Source: a virus. From it: DNA of 49,781 nt. Positions 38,409 to 45,371 of this stretch are shown here, piece by piece. Both the position numbers and the translations under genes were made by a program. Every line of letters starts with the position of its first letter. The first letter of the stretch is position 1. The notes under the pieces are model-generated. The model was not told the DNA's origin. It saw nothing but the letters and a program-made list of their open reading frames with translations, and did no database searches. The stretch lies in IMG/VR virus record IMGVR_UViG_3300027996_000051, positions 1 through 49,781 of that record; one strand, written 5' to 3'.

Positions 38409-38520
38409 TAATTGCGGAAAAGATTTTGACGAACTTTCAACTTCAGGGTTGAATAACGGTAATAAAGACGACGGTTGGTATTGCGACGATTGTTATAAGG
38501 AAATTCATGAAGAAAAATGA
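38398..38520 (+). CDS. 40-residue zinc-finger protein
   Basis: MTCDNCGKDFDELSTSG then WYCDDCYKEI: two CxxC pairs about 26 residues apart, a zinc ribbon. Start overlaps 38208 and the end overlaps 38507. A decayed copy of its 5' end lies at 38109-38135. Confidence 0.65.
   Translation: MTCDNCGKDFDELSTSGLNNGNKDDGWYCDDCYKEIHEEK
38404..38430 (+). repeat. 27-bp direct repeat, copy 2
   Basis: Intact counterpart of 38109-38135, inside the zinc-finger gene (codons for CDNCGKDFD). Confidence 0.75.
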
Positions 38521-38911
38521 TTTTAAGGACAGATTTAAAGTAGGTGATATTATCAGAAGAGGTGGTCATATTAGATCAGGACAGCTTATGATAGTAGAAT
38601 CCTTCGACTCATCAAGAGGTTATTTTGATGACCGAGAAGCTTATACTTGTCAAGATTTGTTTAGAGATGGGCAAAAGTGGGGTGCGTATGAAGAAGATGA
38701 CTTTACTTTAGCTACAGATGATGACATAATATCTGAGATAGCTTCTAGAATGACTACAATGATAGATGTGGATACTTATTTTGGTAAATTAGAGCTTGAT
38801 ATTAATGATACAATGATATATGTTACTATTGACGATGGAACTATAATGTTAGATCCTAAATCAGCTATAAAGCTAAGAGACATTATTAACCAATACGTCG
38901 AGGAAGGTTAA
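38507..38911 (+). CDS. Unknown two-part acidic protein
   Basis: 134 residues. N-terminal beta part (FKVGDIIRRGGHIRSGQLMIV, SH3-like), then an acidic alpha/beta part (DDGTIMLDPKSAIKLRDIIN). Start lies in the end of the zinc-finger gene. No family is recognised. Confidence 0.65.
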   Translation: MKKNDFKDRFKVGDIIRRGGHIRSGQLMIVESFDSSRGYFDDREAYTCQDLFRDGQKWGAYEEDDFTLATDDDIISEIASRMTTMIDVDTYFGKLELDINDTMIYVTIDDGTIMLDPKSAIKLRDIINQYVEEG

Positions 38912-38912
38912 G

Positions 38913-39107
38913 ATGAAGAAAAGTGATTTTATAAAGAAAGTACTAAAGAGTCGTAAAAATACTGTGTTCGTAAATGAAGAACAAGTTTCCAATAGTTTAG
39001 AGATATTCGAATCTTTAGGGATGGTAGCTCCGGAAGTTTCGCCACTACCTCAAAGTGTTATAGATAACTGCGAAAGTGGTAATTATTGGGAGAATGAAGA
39101 TGAGTAA
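38913..39107 (+). CDS. Unknown small protein
   Basis: 64 residues, Lys-rich N-terminus, acidic C-terminus. AGGAAGGTTAAG precedes the ATG. It contains the only exact minus-strand GTAGTGGC copy that I found (39041-39048). Confidence 0.6.
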   Translation: MKKSDFIKKVLKSRKNTVFVNEEQVSNSLEIFESLGMVAPEVSPLPQSVIDNCESGNYWENEDE

Positions 39108-39564
39108 CTTGTACTATTCAATATTACGATTGTATCACTTTATAGAACGATTCTTATATTACGGATATCATGGAGCAAAGTATACCAGAGCATATGATGC
39201 AAGTGGCTCTCATAGCCTCATATATGCCCATATGAAGCGTGTAAAGAAATTCATGAACTCTGATAAGACTCATTTACTATGGAACGACAAGCCCGATACG
39301 AAGCTTATGAAGGTAATGGCGGAATTCACAGAATTAGCTCGTAGAATGAGTGAAAATGAGATGACGACTTATTATAACTATAATAAGTTTAAAGCTAAAT
39401 ATCCGGACTGTAATGATATTAGTAAATTATTCGGTGAAGATAGAGATCCATTAATGAGAAAAGAGATGAAGTTGGCGTTTAAAAAAGATCGCGCAATTAG
39501 TAAACAGTTAACTGATAGGTATTTTTACTTATTGGAAAATAAGATGGCGAGTTTTTGGGACTAG
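39100..39564 (+). CDS. Unknown conserved-looking phage protein
   Basis: 154 residues from MSNLYYSILRLYHFIERF; GGGAGAATGAAG decides this start. Helical, aromatic N-terminus, with recognisable blocks such as HSLIYAHMKRVKKFM and KLMKVMAEFTELARRM. Soluble. No name is recognised. Confidence 0.65.
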   Translation: MSNLYYSILRLYHFIERFLYYGYHGAKYTRAYDASGSHSLIYAHMKRVKKFMNSDKTHLLWNDKPDTKLMKVMAEFTELARRMSENEMTTYYNYNKFKAKYPDCNDISKLFGEDRDPLMRKEMKLAFKKDRAISKQLTDRYFYLLENKMASFWD

Positions 39565-39582
39565 TATACCCAAAAGGGTATA
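39565..39582. promoter_or_regulatory. Perfect 7-bp inverted repeat between genes
   Basis: TATACCC-AAAA-GGGTATA, directly after the TAG at 39564 and without a U run. The second arm runs into TATAAT (39579-39584) with a TTGGGA 18 bp upstream, so it could be an operator of a weak promoter or an mRNA processing hairpin. Confidence 0.45.
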
Positions 39583-39594
39583 ATGGGAGTTATA

Positions 39595-39816
39595 ATGAAT
39601 CAAAATAAGATTGACCTATTAGAAAATGAACTTACGGATTTTCTTCAAAAGCATCTACATTTAATCGGACTACAGTTTGAAATTAGCAAGAATTTAGCAA
39701 AGATTGACAAACCGGAAGATAGGATGTACTATTTAAGTATAGAGCTTATGGATAGCTTTTATTCACTGAAAGATGAGCTGAGTAACTTAGATGTTATGTT
39801 GAAGGAGTTAAAATGA
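39595..39816 (+). CDS. Unknown small helical protein
   Basis: 73 residues from MNQNKIDLLENEL. GGGAGTTATA directly precedes this ATG, so the ATG 12 bases upstream is less likely. Leu/Asp/Lys-rich helices. ATGA overlap downstream. Confidence 0.65.
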   Translation: MNQNKIDLLENELTDFLQKHLHLIGLQFEISKNLAKIDKPEDRMYYLSIELMDSFYSLKDELSNLDVMLKELK

Positions 39817-40013
39817 AAAAAGGATACTACACTATTGACAATTCCGATCTTTACTGGAGCTTTATTCCGAAATATAAAAGCGATACTTATATAAAAGGTA
39901 AGTTGACTTTATTTTATAAAAAAGGTACAATGAAAGGTGTTCCACTAGAAGAAAAGAATTACAAGTTATATTTAGATAAGATTCAACATTGGGAAAGATA
40001 TGAAGCAAGATAG
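39813..40013 (+). CDS. Unknown small basic protein
   Basis: 66 residues, Lys/Tyr-rich, beta-like. AAGGAGTTAAA ribosome site. It overlaps the metallophosphatase start by 14 bases. Confidence 0.65.
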   Translation: MKKGYYTIDNSDLYWSFIPKYKSDTYIKGKLTLFYKKGTMKGVPLEEKNYKLYLDKIQHWERYEAR

Positions 40014-40650
40014 AAAGTCTATATTTTTCACCTCAGATTGGCACATAGGTCACGCTAATTCGATAGTGTTTGATGATAGACCTTTCAAAGATCTGGATCA
40101 TATGCATCAAGTTTTGATTAATAACTATAATGCGGTAGTGCCGGAAGATGGGATCTGCTATCATTTGGGTGACGTAGGAATGGCTAATGTCGAAACTTTG
40201 TCAGGAGTGTTGTCGAAACTAAATGGAACTAAGGTTCTAGTTTTGGGTAATCATGATGGTAATGTGAACCGTATGTATAGACTAGGATTCGATGTAGTTT
40301 TATATGGAGCAACTTTATATATTGCCGGAGAAGAAGTTACCTTGACTCATTGTCCTCTTCGTGGTATATTTAGAGAAGACATTACTGGAATGAGAGGTGT
40401 GGTAGATGGAGATCTTTGGCATGGGGAACATAAGCAGATTAGATTCTCGACAGAAGATCGCGGACAGTTTCATCTTCACGGGCATATTCATAGTTCAAAG
40501 GCTAATGACAAGTTAACGAAAGATGGAAAACAATGGGATATCGGAGTTCCGGCAAACGATTACCGTCCAGTGAGTATAAGTAAAGTAGAATCATGGATAT
40601 CAAAATATAAACAAAAGGAAAAAGATGAACTTACAGCTAGTAGTAGATAG
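40000..40650 (+). CDS. Calcineurin-like metallophosphatase 1
   Basis: 216 residues. Metal-binding motifs in order: FTSDWHIGH (D-x-H), YHLGDVG (GD), LVLGNHD (GNHD), LTHCPL (H) and HLHGHIHSS (GHxH). All ligands are present, so it should hydrolyse phosphoesters with two metal ions. Phage members may act as 2',3'-cyclic or nucleotide phosphodiesterases; substrate unknown. One of three metallophosphatases in the window. Confidence 0.88.
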   Translation: MKQDRKSIFFTSDWHIGHANSIVFDDRPFKDLDHMHQVLINNYNAVVPEDGICYHLGDVGMANVETLSGVLSKLNGTKVLVLGNHDGNVNRMYRLGFDVVLYGATLYIAGEEVTLTHCPLRGIFREDITGMRGVVDGDLWHGEHKQIRFSTEDRGQFHLHGHIHSSKANDKLTKDGKQWDIGVPANDYRPVSISKVESWISKYKQKEKDELTASSR

Positions 40651-40984
40651 TGGGAAGAATTTTAAAAGAAGATCTAGTGGAATGTGGCTTAAGACTGTAG
40701 ACGGTAAAATTATTACTACCGAAGCTATGTTAACCTACCAAATGAATACCGATGACATTTTAGCTGATGATTGGGAAATTGAAGAGGATAAGCCTACTAG
40801 TTTGGAATTATCTGATGATATTTTAAGAGATTGTAGAATACAGTTAATGAATAACCATTTACATGGTACTTATATATGTACTACTGACTACGGAGTTAAT
40901 CTAAAAGAAAAAGATATTGACAAAATTTTAACTTTCCTATATAATAACACTGAGATCGGCAAAAGTCGCATTACACCGTTTTAA
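40625..40984 (+). CDS. Possible Tad2-like (DUF2829) protein with C-terminal extension
   Basis: 119 residues. GKNFKRRSSGMWLKTVDGK, then ITTEAMLTYQMNTDDILADDWEI resembles the C-terminal half of DUF2829/Tad2, where an MW-L--K--DG segment is followed by PSQ-D-LA-DWEI. Tad2 proteins sequester the Thoeris signal molecule. The N-terminal part is short and there is an unrelated C-terminal domain of about 60 residues, so this is a tentative call. AAAAGGAAAAAG ribosome site. Confidence 0.45.
   Translation: MNLQLVVDSGKNFKRRSSGMWLKTVDGKIITTEAMLTYQMNTDDILADDWEIEEDKPTSLELSDDILRDCRIQLMNNHLHGTYICTTDYGVNLKEKDIDKILTFLYNNTEIGKSRITPF
40917..40945 (+). promoter_or_regulatory. Perfect sigma70 promoter before the envelope cluster
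   Basis: TTGACA (40917-40922), 17-bp spacer, TATAAT (40940-40945), both consensus, in the last codons of 40625. It is placed to drive the signal-peptide and membrane genes 40992-42248. Confidence 0.65.
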
Positions 40985-40991
40985 GGATCAT

Positions 40992-41144
40992 ATGAAAAAA
41001 CTATTAGAATGGCTGTTATCATTTTTTGCTTCGAAAGAAGAGAAAAAGGCAGTAGAAAGAATTGAGAAGTTGAAACAAGAATTAAAGGAGATACGAGATG
41101 AGAATCCTAGCGATGATGATATTCTTGATCACTTTAATAAGTAG
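40992..41144 (+). CDS. Small protein with amphipathic N-terminus and coiled coil
   Basis: 50 residues. MKKLLEWLLSFFASKEE then a Lys/Glu heptad helix and an acidic end. It overlaps the next signal-peptide gene by 47 bases in another frame. First gene of the envelope cluster; a small membrane-active or lysis-related peptide is possible. Confidence 0.5.
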   Translation: MKKLLEWLLSFFASKEEKKAVERIEKLKQELKEIRDENPSDDDILDHFNK

Positions 41145-41286
41145 TGGCGAAGTTTTGGCTCAAAGTCTAAATAAGATGATCTGCGAAAATGTCGGACCGT
41201 CAATAACTAGATGTAGCAACAAAGAAGTTATATGTTACGTTAGAAATAACGGCGGAGTCTTTTGTAAATTCAAGGAGAAGAAATGA
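41098..41286 (+). CDS. Small exported Cys-rich protein
   Basis: 62 residues. Signal peptide (MRILAMMIFLITLISSGEVLAQ, likely cleaved after LA) followed by about 40 residues with four Cys that can form two disulfides. AAAGGAGATACGAG ribosome site. The start lies within the previous gene, like nested lysis genes. Function unknown. Confidence 0.65.
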   Translation: MRILAMMIFLITLISSGEVLAQSLNKMICENVGPSITRCSNKEVICYVRNNGGVFCKFKEKK

Positions 41287-41609
41287 AGAATTTAGTGGTA
41301 ATGATATTATTGACCGCTTTAATGACTAGTTGTAATATAGTTACAGATAATACTGGAAAATGCTTCTCGATGATTTCTGATAAGTATAACGATCCGAGGT
41401 ATTATCTAGTATTTAACAGTGATGATGATTTTATATTCTGGGATAGTATATATGATGTTTACGGACCTTTATCCAAACTGTATATCTTTGGGACGGAAAT
41501 ACCTTGTCCTGAAAAACTACATATAAGACCATCGCTAAAAAATGACTTAAACAGACATGGAGTTTATGATGAAATTAGTAAGTTTATTAATATTAGTACT
41601 GATTACTAA
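41283..41609 (+). CDS. Lipoprotein
   Basis: 108 residues. Lipobox LMTSC (Cys 17), then a soluble domain with two Cys (GKCFS and IPCPE). ATGA overlap upstream; the end overlaps the next signal-peptide gene by 41 bases. In a lysis context it could be an outer-membrane spanin component; superinfection exclusion is the alternative. Confidence 0.65.
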   Translation: MKNLVVMILLTALMTSCNIVTDNTGKCFSMISDKYNDPRYYLVFNSDDDFIFWDSIYDVYGPLSKLYIFGTEIPCPEKLHIRPSLKNDLNRHGVYDEISKFINISTDY

Positions 41610-41916
41610 TACAGCATTTGCTCAAAATGCGGCACTACTTAATAAAGGTGATTCAGCTCCATTTAAGGGAGTCTTATTAACCTCTGAGAGGGCTGAGAAA
41701 GCCATGAAAGCTGAGAAGGCGAACATAGTATTAAAAGATCTTCAAGTGGCTCAGGAAGAGCTTACAGAGTATCATAGACAAGCGGCTAGGATAGCTAGGA
41801 CAGAGCTTTCAAAGGCTCAATTCAGCGGATTCTGGGCTAATACTGGCTTTTTCGCTCTAGGAGTCATATTAACAGGGTTTGCATTTAAAGTTAATCAAAA
41901 AATAAGCGATCTGTAA
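41569..41916 (+). CDS. Exported protein with C-terminal membrane anchor, lysis-associated type
   Basis: 115 residues from the ATG with GGAGTTTATG upstream. Signal peptide (LVSLLILVLITNTAFAQ), then NKGDSAPFKGVLLTSERAEK, a pattern I know from lysis-region proteins of Gram-negative phages, a heptad helix, and a C-terminal hydrophobic helix (FFALGVILTGFAF). It could span the periplasm between membranes in the manner of a spanin. The pattern is recalled, not searched. Confidence 0.6.
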   Translation: MKLVSLLILVLITNTAFAQNAALLNKGDSAPFKGVLLTSERAEKAMKAEKANIVLKDLQVAQEELTEYHRQAARIARTELSKAQFSGFWANTGFFALGVILTGFAFKVNQKISDL

Positions 41917-41957
41917 AACAGAGAGTGTATGAGGCGATAGCCGAAAGGAGATATTTA

Positions 41958-42248
41958 ATGGTAGGATTAGGAATTTTAACGATAAGTCTTTTTATAGCAC
42001 TTTTGTTTGCGGCTTATAAATATGAGCAATTAGAGGCTGATAATGAGCTATATGATAATCTTTTGGAAGATTGTAATGATAGAGAGGATGATTTAGAGGC
42101 TAGGATCATAGATTTACAAGAAACTATCGATAAAGCTATGGAAGGCGGTATGCGACTAGTTATAGAAAATATAGAGCTTAATAATACTATCAATATGCTT
42201 GCAGAAGCAGAAGTAGCGGCACTTTATCCGGAGGAAGTTAATGAGTAA
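41958..42248 (+). CDS. Inner-membrane spanin-like protein (Rz type)
   Basis: 96 residues from the ATG behind AAAGGAGATATTTA (the longer GTG start is rejected). One N-terminal hydrophobic helix (about 2-22), then a long acidic coiled coil. This is the topology of an Rz-type i-spanin. It follows lipoprotein and exported genes, as in spanin loci. No holin or endolysin was found beside it. Confidence 0.55.
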   Translation: MVGLGILTISLFIALLFAAYKYEQLEADNELYDNLLEDCNDREDDLEARIIDLQETIDKAMEGGMRLVIENIELNNTINMLAEAEVAALYPEEVNE

Positions 42249-42513
42249 AAAAGAAAAACTACTAGAGATTATTGAGCAGATTCAAGAACTTTATCCGAAG
42301 CTTAATAGGTTGATGGTTACTGATATGGATGATCCAGAATCGATTATAATTACTACGGAAGAGAACCTTATTAGTATGGCTGAAGAGTACGGATTAGATC
42401 CAGAAATGATTGAGCAGTTTTCTGAAGAGGATTTACAAGACCCTTTAGATGAATACTTAGCTCAGATTGATTGGGACGATGATGACGATGAAGGTGGAGG
42501 AATGTTGCAATGA
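42241..42513 (+). CDS. Acidic protein
   Basis: 90 residues, extremely acidic, C-terminal IDWDDDDDEGGGMLQ. It overlaps the spanin-like gene by 8 bases and the metallophosphatase gene as ATGA. No family is recognised. Confidence 0.65.
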   Translation: MSKKEKLLEIIEQIQELYPKLNRLMVTDMDDPESIIITTEENLISMAEEYGLDPEMIEQFSEEDLQDPLDEYLAQIDWDDDDDEGGGMLQ

Positions 42514-43187
42514 AGATTGTTTGTATTTCCGACACTCATTGTAGATTGCGGCATATTGCTGTAGATCTTCATGAAGGTGACGTTTTGATTCATGCAGGAG
42601 ATGCTTTAAGTCAAGGTACTTTTTCTGAATGGGGTGCATTTATTAAAGAGTTTGCGGCACTACCTCATAAACATAAGATATATGTCCCGGGAAATCATGA
42701 TAGAATTACTGAACTTGATGAAGATTTAGTTAAAAAAGATTGCGCAAAAGTAGGTGTTATCTATCTAAATAATACTGGTATAGAGATCGAAGGGAAGTAT
42801 TTCTATGGAAGTGCTATTACTCCGAGATTTCATAATTGGGCTTGGAATAGGGACTCTGGTAACTGTGGAACCTCATACGAGTCAGATCATCCGGACTACC
42901 AAGATATCGCTCCATATTGGGGTGCTATTCCTGAGAAGACTGATGTTTTGATTACTCACGGACCTCCTCAAGGGATTATGGATATTTCTATTTATGATAA
43001 GGTAGAGTGCGGATGTCCTATATTGCGACATAGAGTTCATGAAGTAGATCCGACTTATCATATATTTGGTCATATTCATAATTGGCATGGTATTGAAGTA
43101 GTAGGATCGACAACTTTTATAAATGCATCGTCTTGTGATGAAAAATATAGAGCAGTAAATACACCTATAACAGTGGAGTTAAAATGA
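42510..43187 (+). CDS. Calcineurin-like metallophosphatase 2
   Basis: 225 residues. CISDTHC (D-x-H), LIHAGDALS (GD), YVPGNHDRI (GNHD), LITHGPPQG and HIFGHIHNWHG (GHxH) are complete. The ITHGPPQGI and FGHIH blocks resemble the UPF0046/MPPED-type phosphodiesterases. Substrate unknown. ATGA overlaps on both sides. Confidence 0.9.
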   Translation: MKIVCISDTHCRLRHIAVDLHEGDVLIHAGDALSQGTFSEWGAFIKEFAALPHKHKIYVPGNHDRITELDEDLVKKDCAKVGVIYLNNTGIEIEGKYFYGSAITPRFHNWAWNRDSGNCGTSYESDHPDYQDIAPYWGAIPEKTDVLITHGPPQGIMDISIYDKVECGCPILRHRVHEVDPTYHIFGHIHNWHGIEVVGSTTFINASSCDEKYRAVNTPITVELK

Positions 43188-43438
43188 ACAATAAGATAAT
43201 AGATTATGAAGAAGCTGTAAAACAGTTAAATCTACTTTCAGCAGTTCAAGGGTTCATGAAGCAATTAAAATGTATAACAGTGGAAGATCAAAGAGTCACA
43301 CGAGAGAATATTAGAGTTCGACGAAAAGAGATTAATCTACTATTGTCAATTATTGCGTCGGAAAAGAAGGCTAGGAAGTTATATGGAAGGTTGATATCTA
43401 TTTCGGGAGTTAGTTCTACGAAAAGAGGACCTAAATGA
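43184..43438 (+). CDS. Unknown small basic protein
   Basis: 84 residues, basic and helical, ending STKRGPK. ATGA overlaps with the metallophosphatase gene and the next gene. Confidence 0.6.
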   Translation: MNNKIIDYEEAVKQLNLLSAVQGFMKQLKCITVEDQRVTRENIRVRRKEINLLLSIIASEKKARKLYGRLISISGVSSTKRGPK

Positions 43439-43671
43439 TAAAAATATTAGAAGGTGGGCATTGGGAGAAAAAGGGTTACAATTATACCTTATTTTTGACA
43501 CTACCAAGTTATTCTAGTAATAAAGTTAGAAGTATTGCAGGATCTGAGTTGGTGTCAAAAAGACTTGAAGCTAATACTGGATTTATTATAGTTAGTAATA
43601 GTATTTATTGTAATATATCTATCATGGTATTAGGTTTTGGTATAGGATTAGAAATCCATAGTAGAGGATGA
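43435..43671 (+). CDS. Small beta-rich protein with duplicated 3' end
   Basis: 78 residues, beta-rich (GYNYTLFLTLPSYSS, GFIIVSNSIYCNIS), function unknown. Its last 23 codons (SIYCNISIMVLGFGIGLEIH and on) recur downstream of the HNH gene at 44222-44299 as SIYCNIVIKLLGFGMGLEIH. The upstream copy is the one now in frame with the gene body, so the gene seems to have been completed by a tail that came with the endonuclease gene. Confidence 0.7.
   Translation: MIKILEGGHWEKKGYNYTLFLTLPSYSSNKVRSIAGSELVSKRLEANTGFIIVSNSIYCNISIMVLGFGIGLEIHSRG
43600..43671 (+). repeat. 3'-end coding tail, copy A (before HNH 2)
   Basis: 24 codons including the stop. Against copy B the protein agrees at 18 of the first 22 residues while most third codon positions differ. 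Confidence 0.85.
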
Positions 43672-44220
43672 ATGAAAGAGATTTGGAAAGATATAATAGG
43701 ATATGAAGGTTATTATCAAGTTAGTAATTTAGGTAGAGTTAGAAGTTTAGATAGAACTATAAGTCACGGGAAAGGTGAGTCTAAAAGAAGAGTAGAAGGT
43801 AAAATGATATCTCAAATAAATACTATGGGATATCTAGCAGTAGGTTTAAGTATGAAAGGAAAGGGTAAGTTCGTAAAAGTTCATAGACTTGTAGCAGGAG
43901 CGTTTATATCAAATCCAGAAAATAAACCTTGTGTAAACCATAAAGATAGAGATAGGGCTAATAATAAATTAGACAATTTAGAATGGTGTACTTATAGAGA
44001 TAATATGTTGCATATACATGAAACTGGTGCTAATATGTGTAAGGGGGAGGATCATAAGATGACTACTTTAACATCTTCTCAGGTTTTAGAGATAAAGCTG
44101 AGTTTGCGTAGTGGGGAAACTGGCACATCTCTAGCAGAGAAGTTTGATGTGTCAAGTGCAACTATAAGTAGAATAAAAACAGGAAAAGTTTGGAATTCTA
44201 TAAAAATAGTTGACAATTAG
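43672..44220 (+). CDS. NUMOD4-HNH homing endonuclease 2
   Basis: 182 residues. NUMOD4 EIWKDIIGYEGYYQVSNLGR, HNH core VHRLVAGAFISNPENKPCVNH with KLDNLEWCTYRDN, and C-terminal helix-turn-helix (LAEKFDVSSATISRIK). It follows the stop of 43671 without a gap and ends two bases before tail copy B. Homologous to the gene at 32368 over its whole length, but clearly diverged, so these are two members of one family rather than a recent copy. Confidence 0.9.
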   Translation: MKEIWKDIIGYEGYYQVSNLGRVRSLDRTISHGKGESKRRVEGKMISQINTMGYLAVGLSMKGKGKFVKVHRLVAGAFISNPENKPCVNHKDRDRANNKLDNLEWCTYRDNMLHIHETGANMCKGEDHKMTTLTSSQVLEIKLSLRSGETGTSLAEKFDVSSATISRIKTGKVWNSIKIVDN

Positions 44221-44238
44221 ATCTATTTATTGTAACAT
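44210..44238 (+). promoter_or_regulatory. Promoter at the end of HNH 2
   Basis: TTGACA, 17-bp spacer, TAACAT. The -35 lies in the last HNH codons and the -10 in tail copy B. It restores transcription of the metallophosphatase gene at 44296 after the insertion. Confidence 0.65.
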
Positions 44239-44299
44239 AGTAATTAAGCTACTCGGATTTGGGATGGGCTTAGAAATACATTCAAGGAGATTTAAATGA
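44222..44299 (+). pseudogene. Stranded 3'-end tail, copy B (gene remnant)
   Basis: Reads SIYCNIVIKLLGFGMGLEIH, SRRFK and stop in one frame. It is cut off from any gene body: a TAG at 44207 closes the frame upstream. Its stop overlaps the ATG at 44296 as ATGA and it carries that gene's AAGGAG ribosome site, so this copy is the original 3' end of the gene now ending at 43671. Confidence 0.8.
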
Positions 44300-45012
44300 G
44301 TAACGAGGTTGAAAACAGTAGAGTATTGGTTATTTCCGATCTTCATATTCCATATGAGCATCAAGATGTAGTCTCATTTTTAAAAGAAGTGAAAAGAGTA
44401 TATAAGCCGGATAGAGTAATTTGTATTGGAGATGAAGTTGATAAACACGCGATGAGTTTCCATGATTCTGATCCAGATTTGCCAAGTGCCGGTGATGAAT
44501 TAGAAGAAGCTATCGAAAAGTTACAGCCTATTTATAAGCTCTTTCCGGTGGTTGATTTGGTAGATTCAAACCACGGATCGATGGTGTATCGTAAAGGGAA
44601 GCACCACGGAATTCCACGGAAATACCTAAGAGATTACGGTGAAGTTCTAGATGCTCCTGTAGGTTGGCAATGGCACAATGATTTGAAGATTACTTTATCT
44701 GATGGTCAAAGAGTTTACTTTCATCATGGATTAGCTTCTGATGGGCAAAAGGTAGCGCAAAGACTCGGCATAAACTTTATTCAAGGTCACTTTCATAATT
44801 CATTCGAAATTAAATATACAGGTACTCCAGATAAGTTACTTTGGAATATGACGATAGGATGTTTAATCGATGATAAAGCTTTAGCATTTGCTTATAATAA
44901 AACGACTCTAGGGAGACCTCTAATAGGTCTAGGAATAATTTTAGATGGTCAACCAATGTTGATACCTATGATTTTAGATCAAGATGGTAGGTGGATTGGA
45001 GAGCTTAAGTAA
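44296..45012 (+). CDS. Calcineurin-like metallophosphatase 3
   Basis: 238 residues. VISDLHIPY (D-x-H), CIGDEVD (GDE), VDSNHGSM (NH), FHHGLASDG and FIQGHFHNS (GHxH) are present; this arrangement resembles the MRE11-like or phage-type metallophosphatases. It probably hydrolyses a phosphodiester; substrate unknown. Start overlaps the stranded tail, TAATG downstream. Confidence 0.85.
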   Translation: MSNEVENSRVLVISDLHIPYEHQDVVSFLKEVKRVYKPDRVICIGDEVDKHAMSFHDSDPDLPSAGDELEEAIEKLQPIYKLFPVVDLVDSNHGSMVYRKGKHHGIPRKYLRDYGEVLDAPVGWQWHNDLKITLSDGQRVYFHHGLASDGQKVAQRLGINFIQGHFHNSFEIKYTGTPDKLLWNMTIGCLIDDKALAFAYNKTTLGRPLIGLGIILDGQPMLIPMILDQDGRWIGELK

Positions 45013-45371
45013 TGGCTACAAAAAAACCGAGATATCCTACATCAATCCCATTTCACTACATGGGTTTTGATTGGGAGATTAAATTCATAGATATAGAAGC
45101 TACCGACTTTGGAGAAACAGACTCCGATCAAAAAGAAGTTAGAATCTATTATAAAAATAGAACTGAACAGAATGTTATTGAAACTTTACTTCACGAATTA
45201 TGTCATGTGGTAATGTTCGAATTAGCTGATTCTGTCTTTCACTTCGAAAAAGAAAAGGTTTATGAGAAAGAGGAGAACTTAATTCGATTGACTTCTCCTA
45301 GAGCTTTTGCTATAATAAGAGATAATCCAGATTTGGTGGATTTTGTAATAAAAAGAGTTAGGAGTTTATAA
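45012..45371 (+). CDS. HExxH metalloprotein (SprT/ImmA-like)
   Basis: 119 residues. LLHELCHVV gives HExxH at H61-E62-H65 in a helix following a beta strand (VRIYYKNR) and an acidic segment, as in small phage SprT-like or ImmA/IrrE-like putative peptidases. A third ligand is not certain. TAATG overlaps on both sides. Confidence 0.7.
   Translation: MATKKPRYPTSIPFHYMGFDWEIKFIDIEATDFGETDSDQKEVRIYYKNRTEQNVIETLLHELCHVVMFELADSVFHFEKEKVYEKEENLIRLTSPRAFAIIRDNPDLVDFVIKRVRSL

Noticed and set aside
43497-43525. TTGACA-N17-TAATAA inside the gene at 43435
   Set aside because: The -10 matches consensus at only three positions and lies in well-conserved coding sequence.
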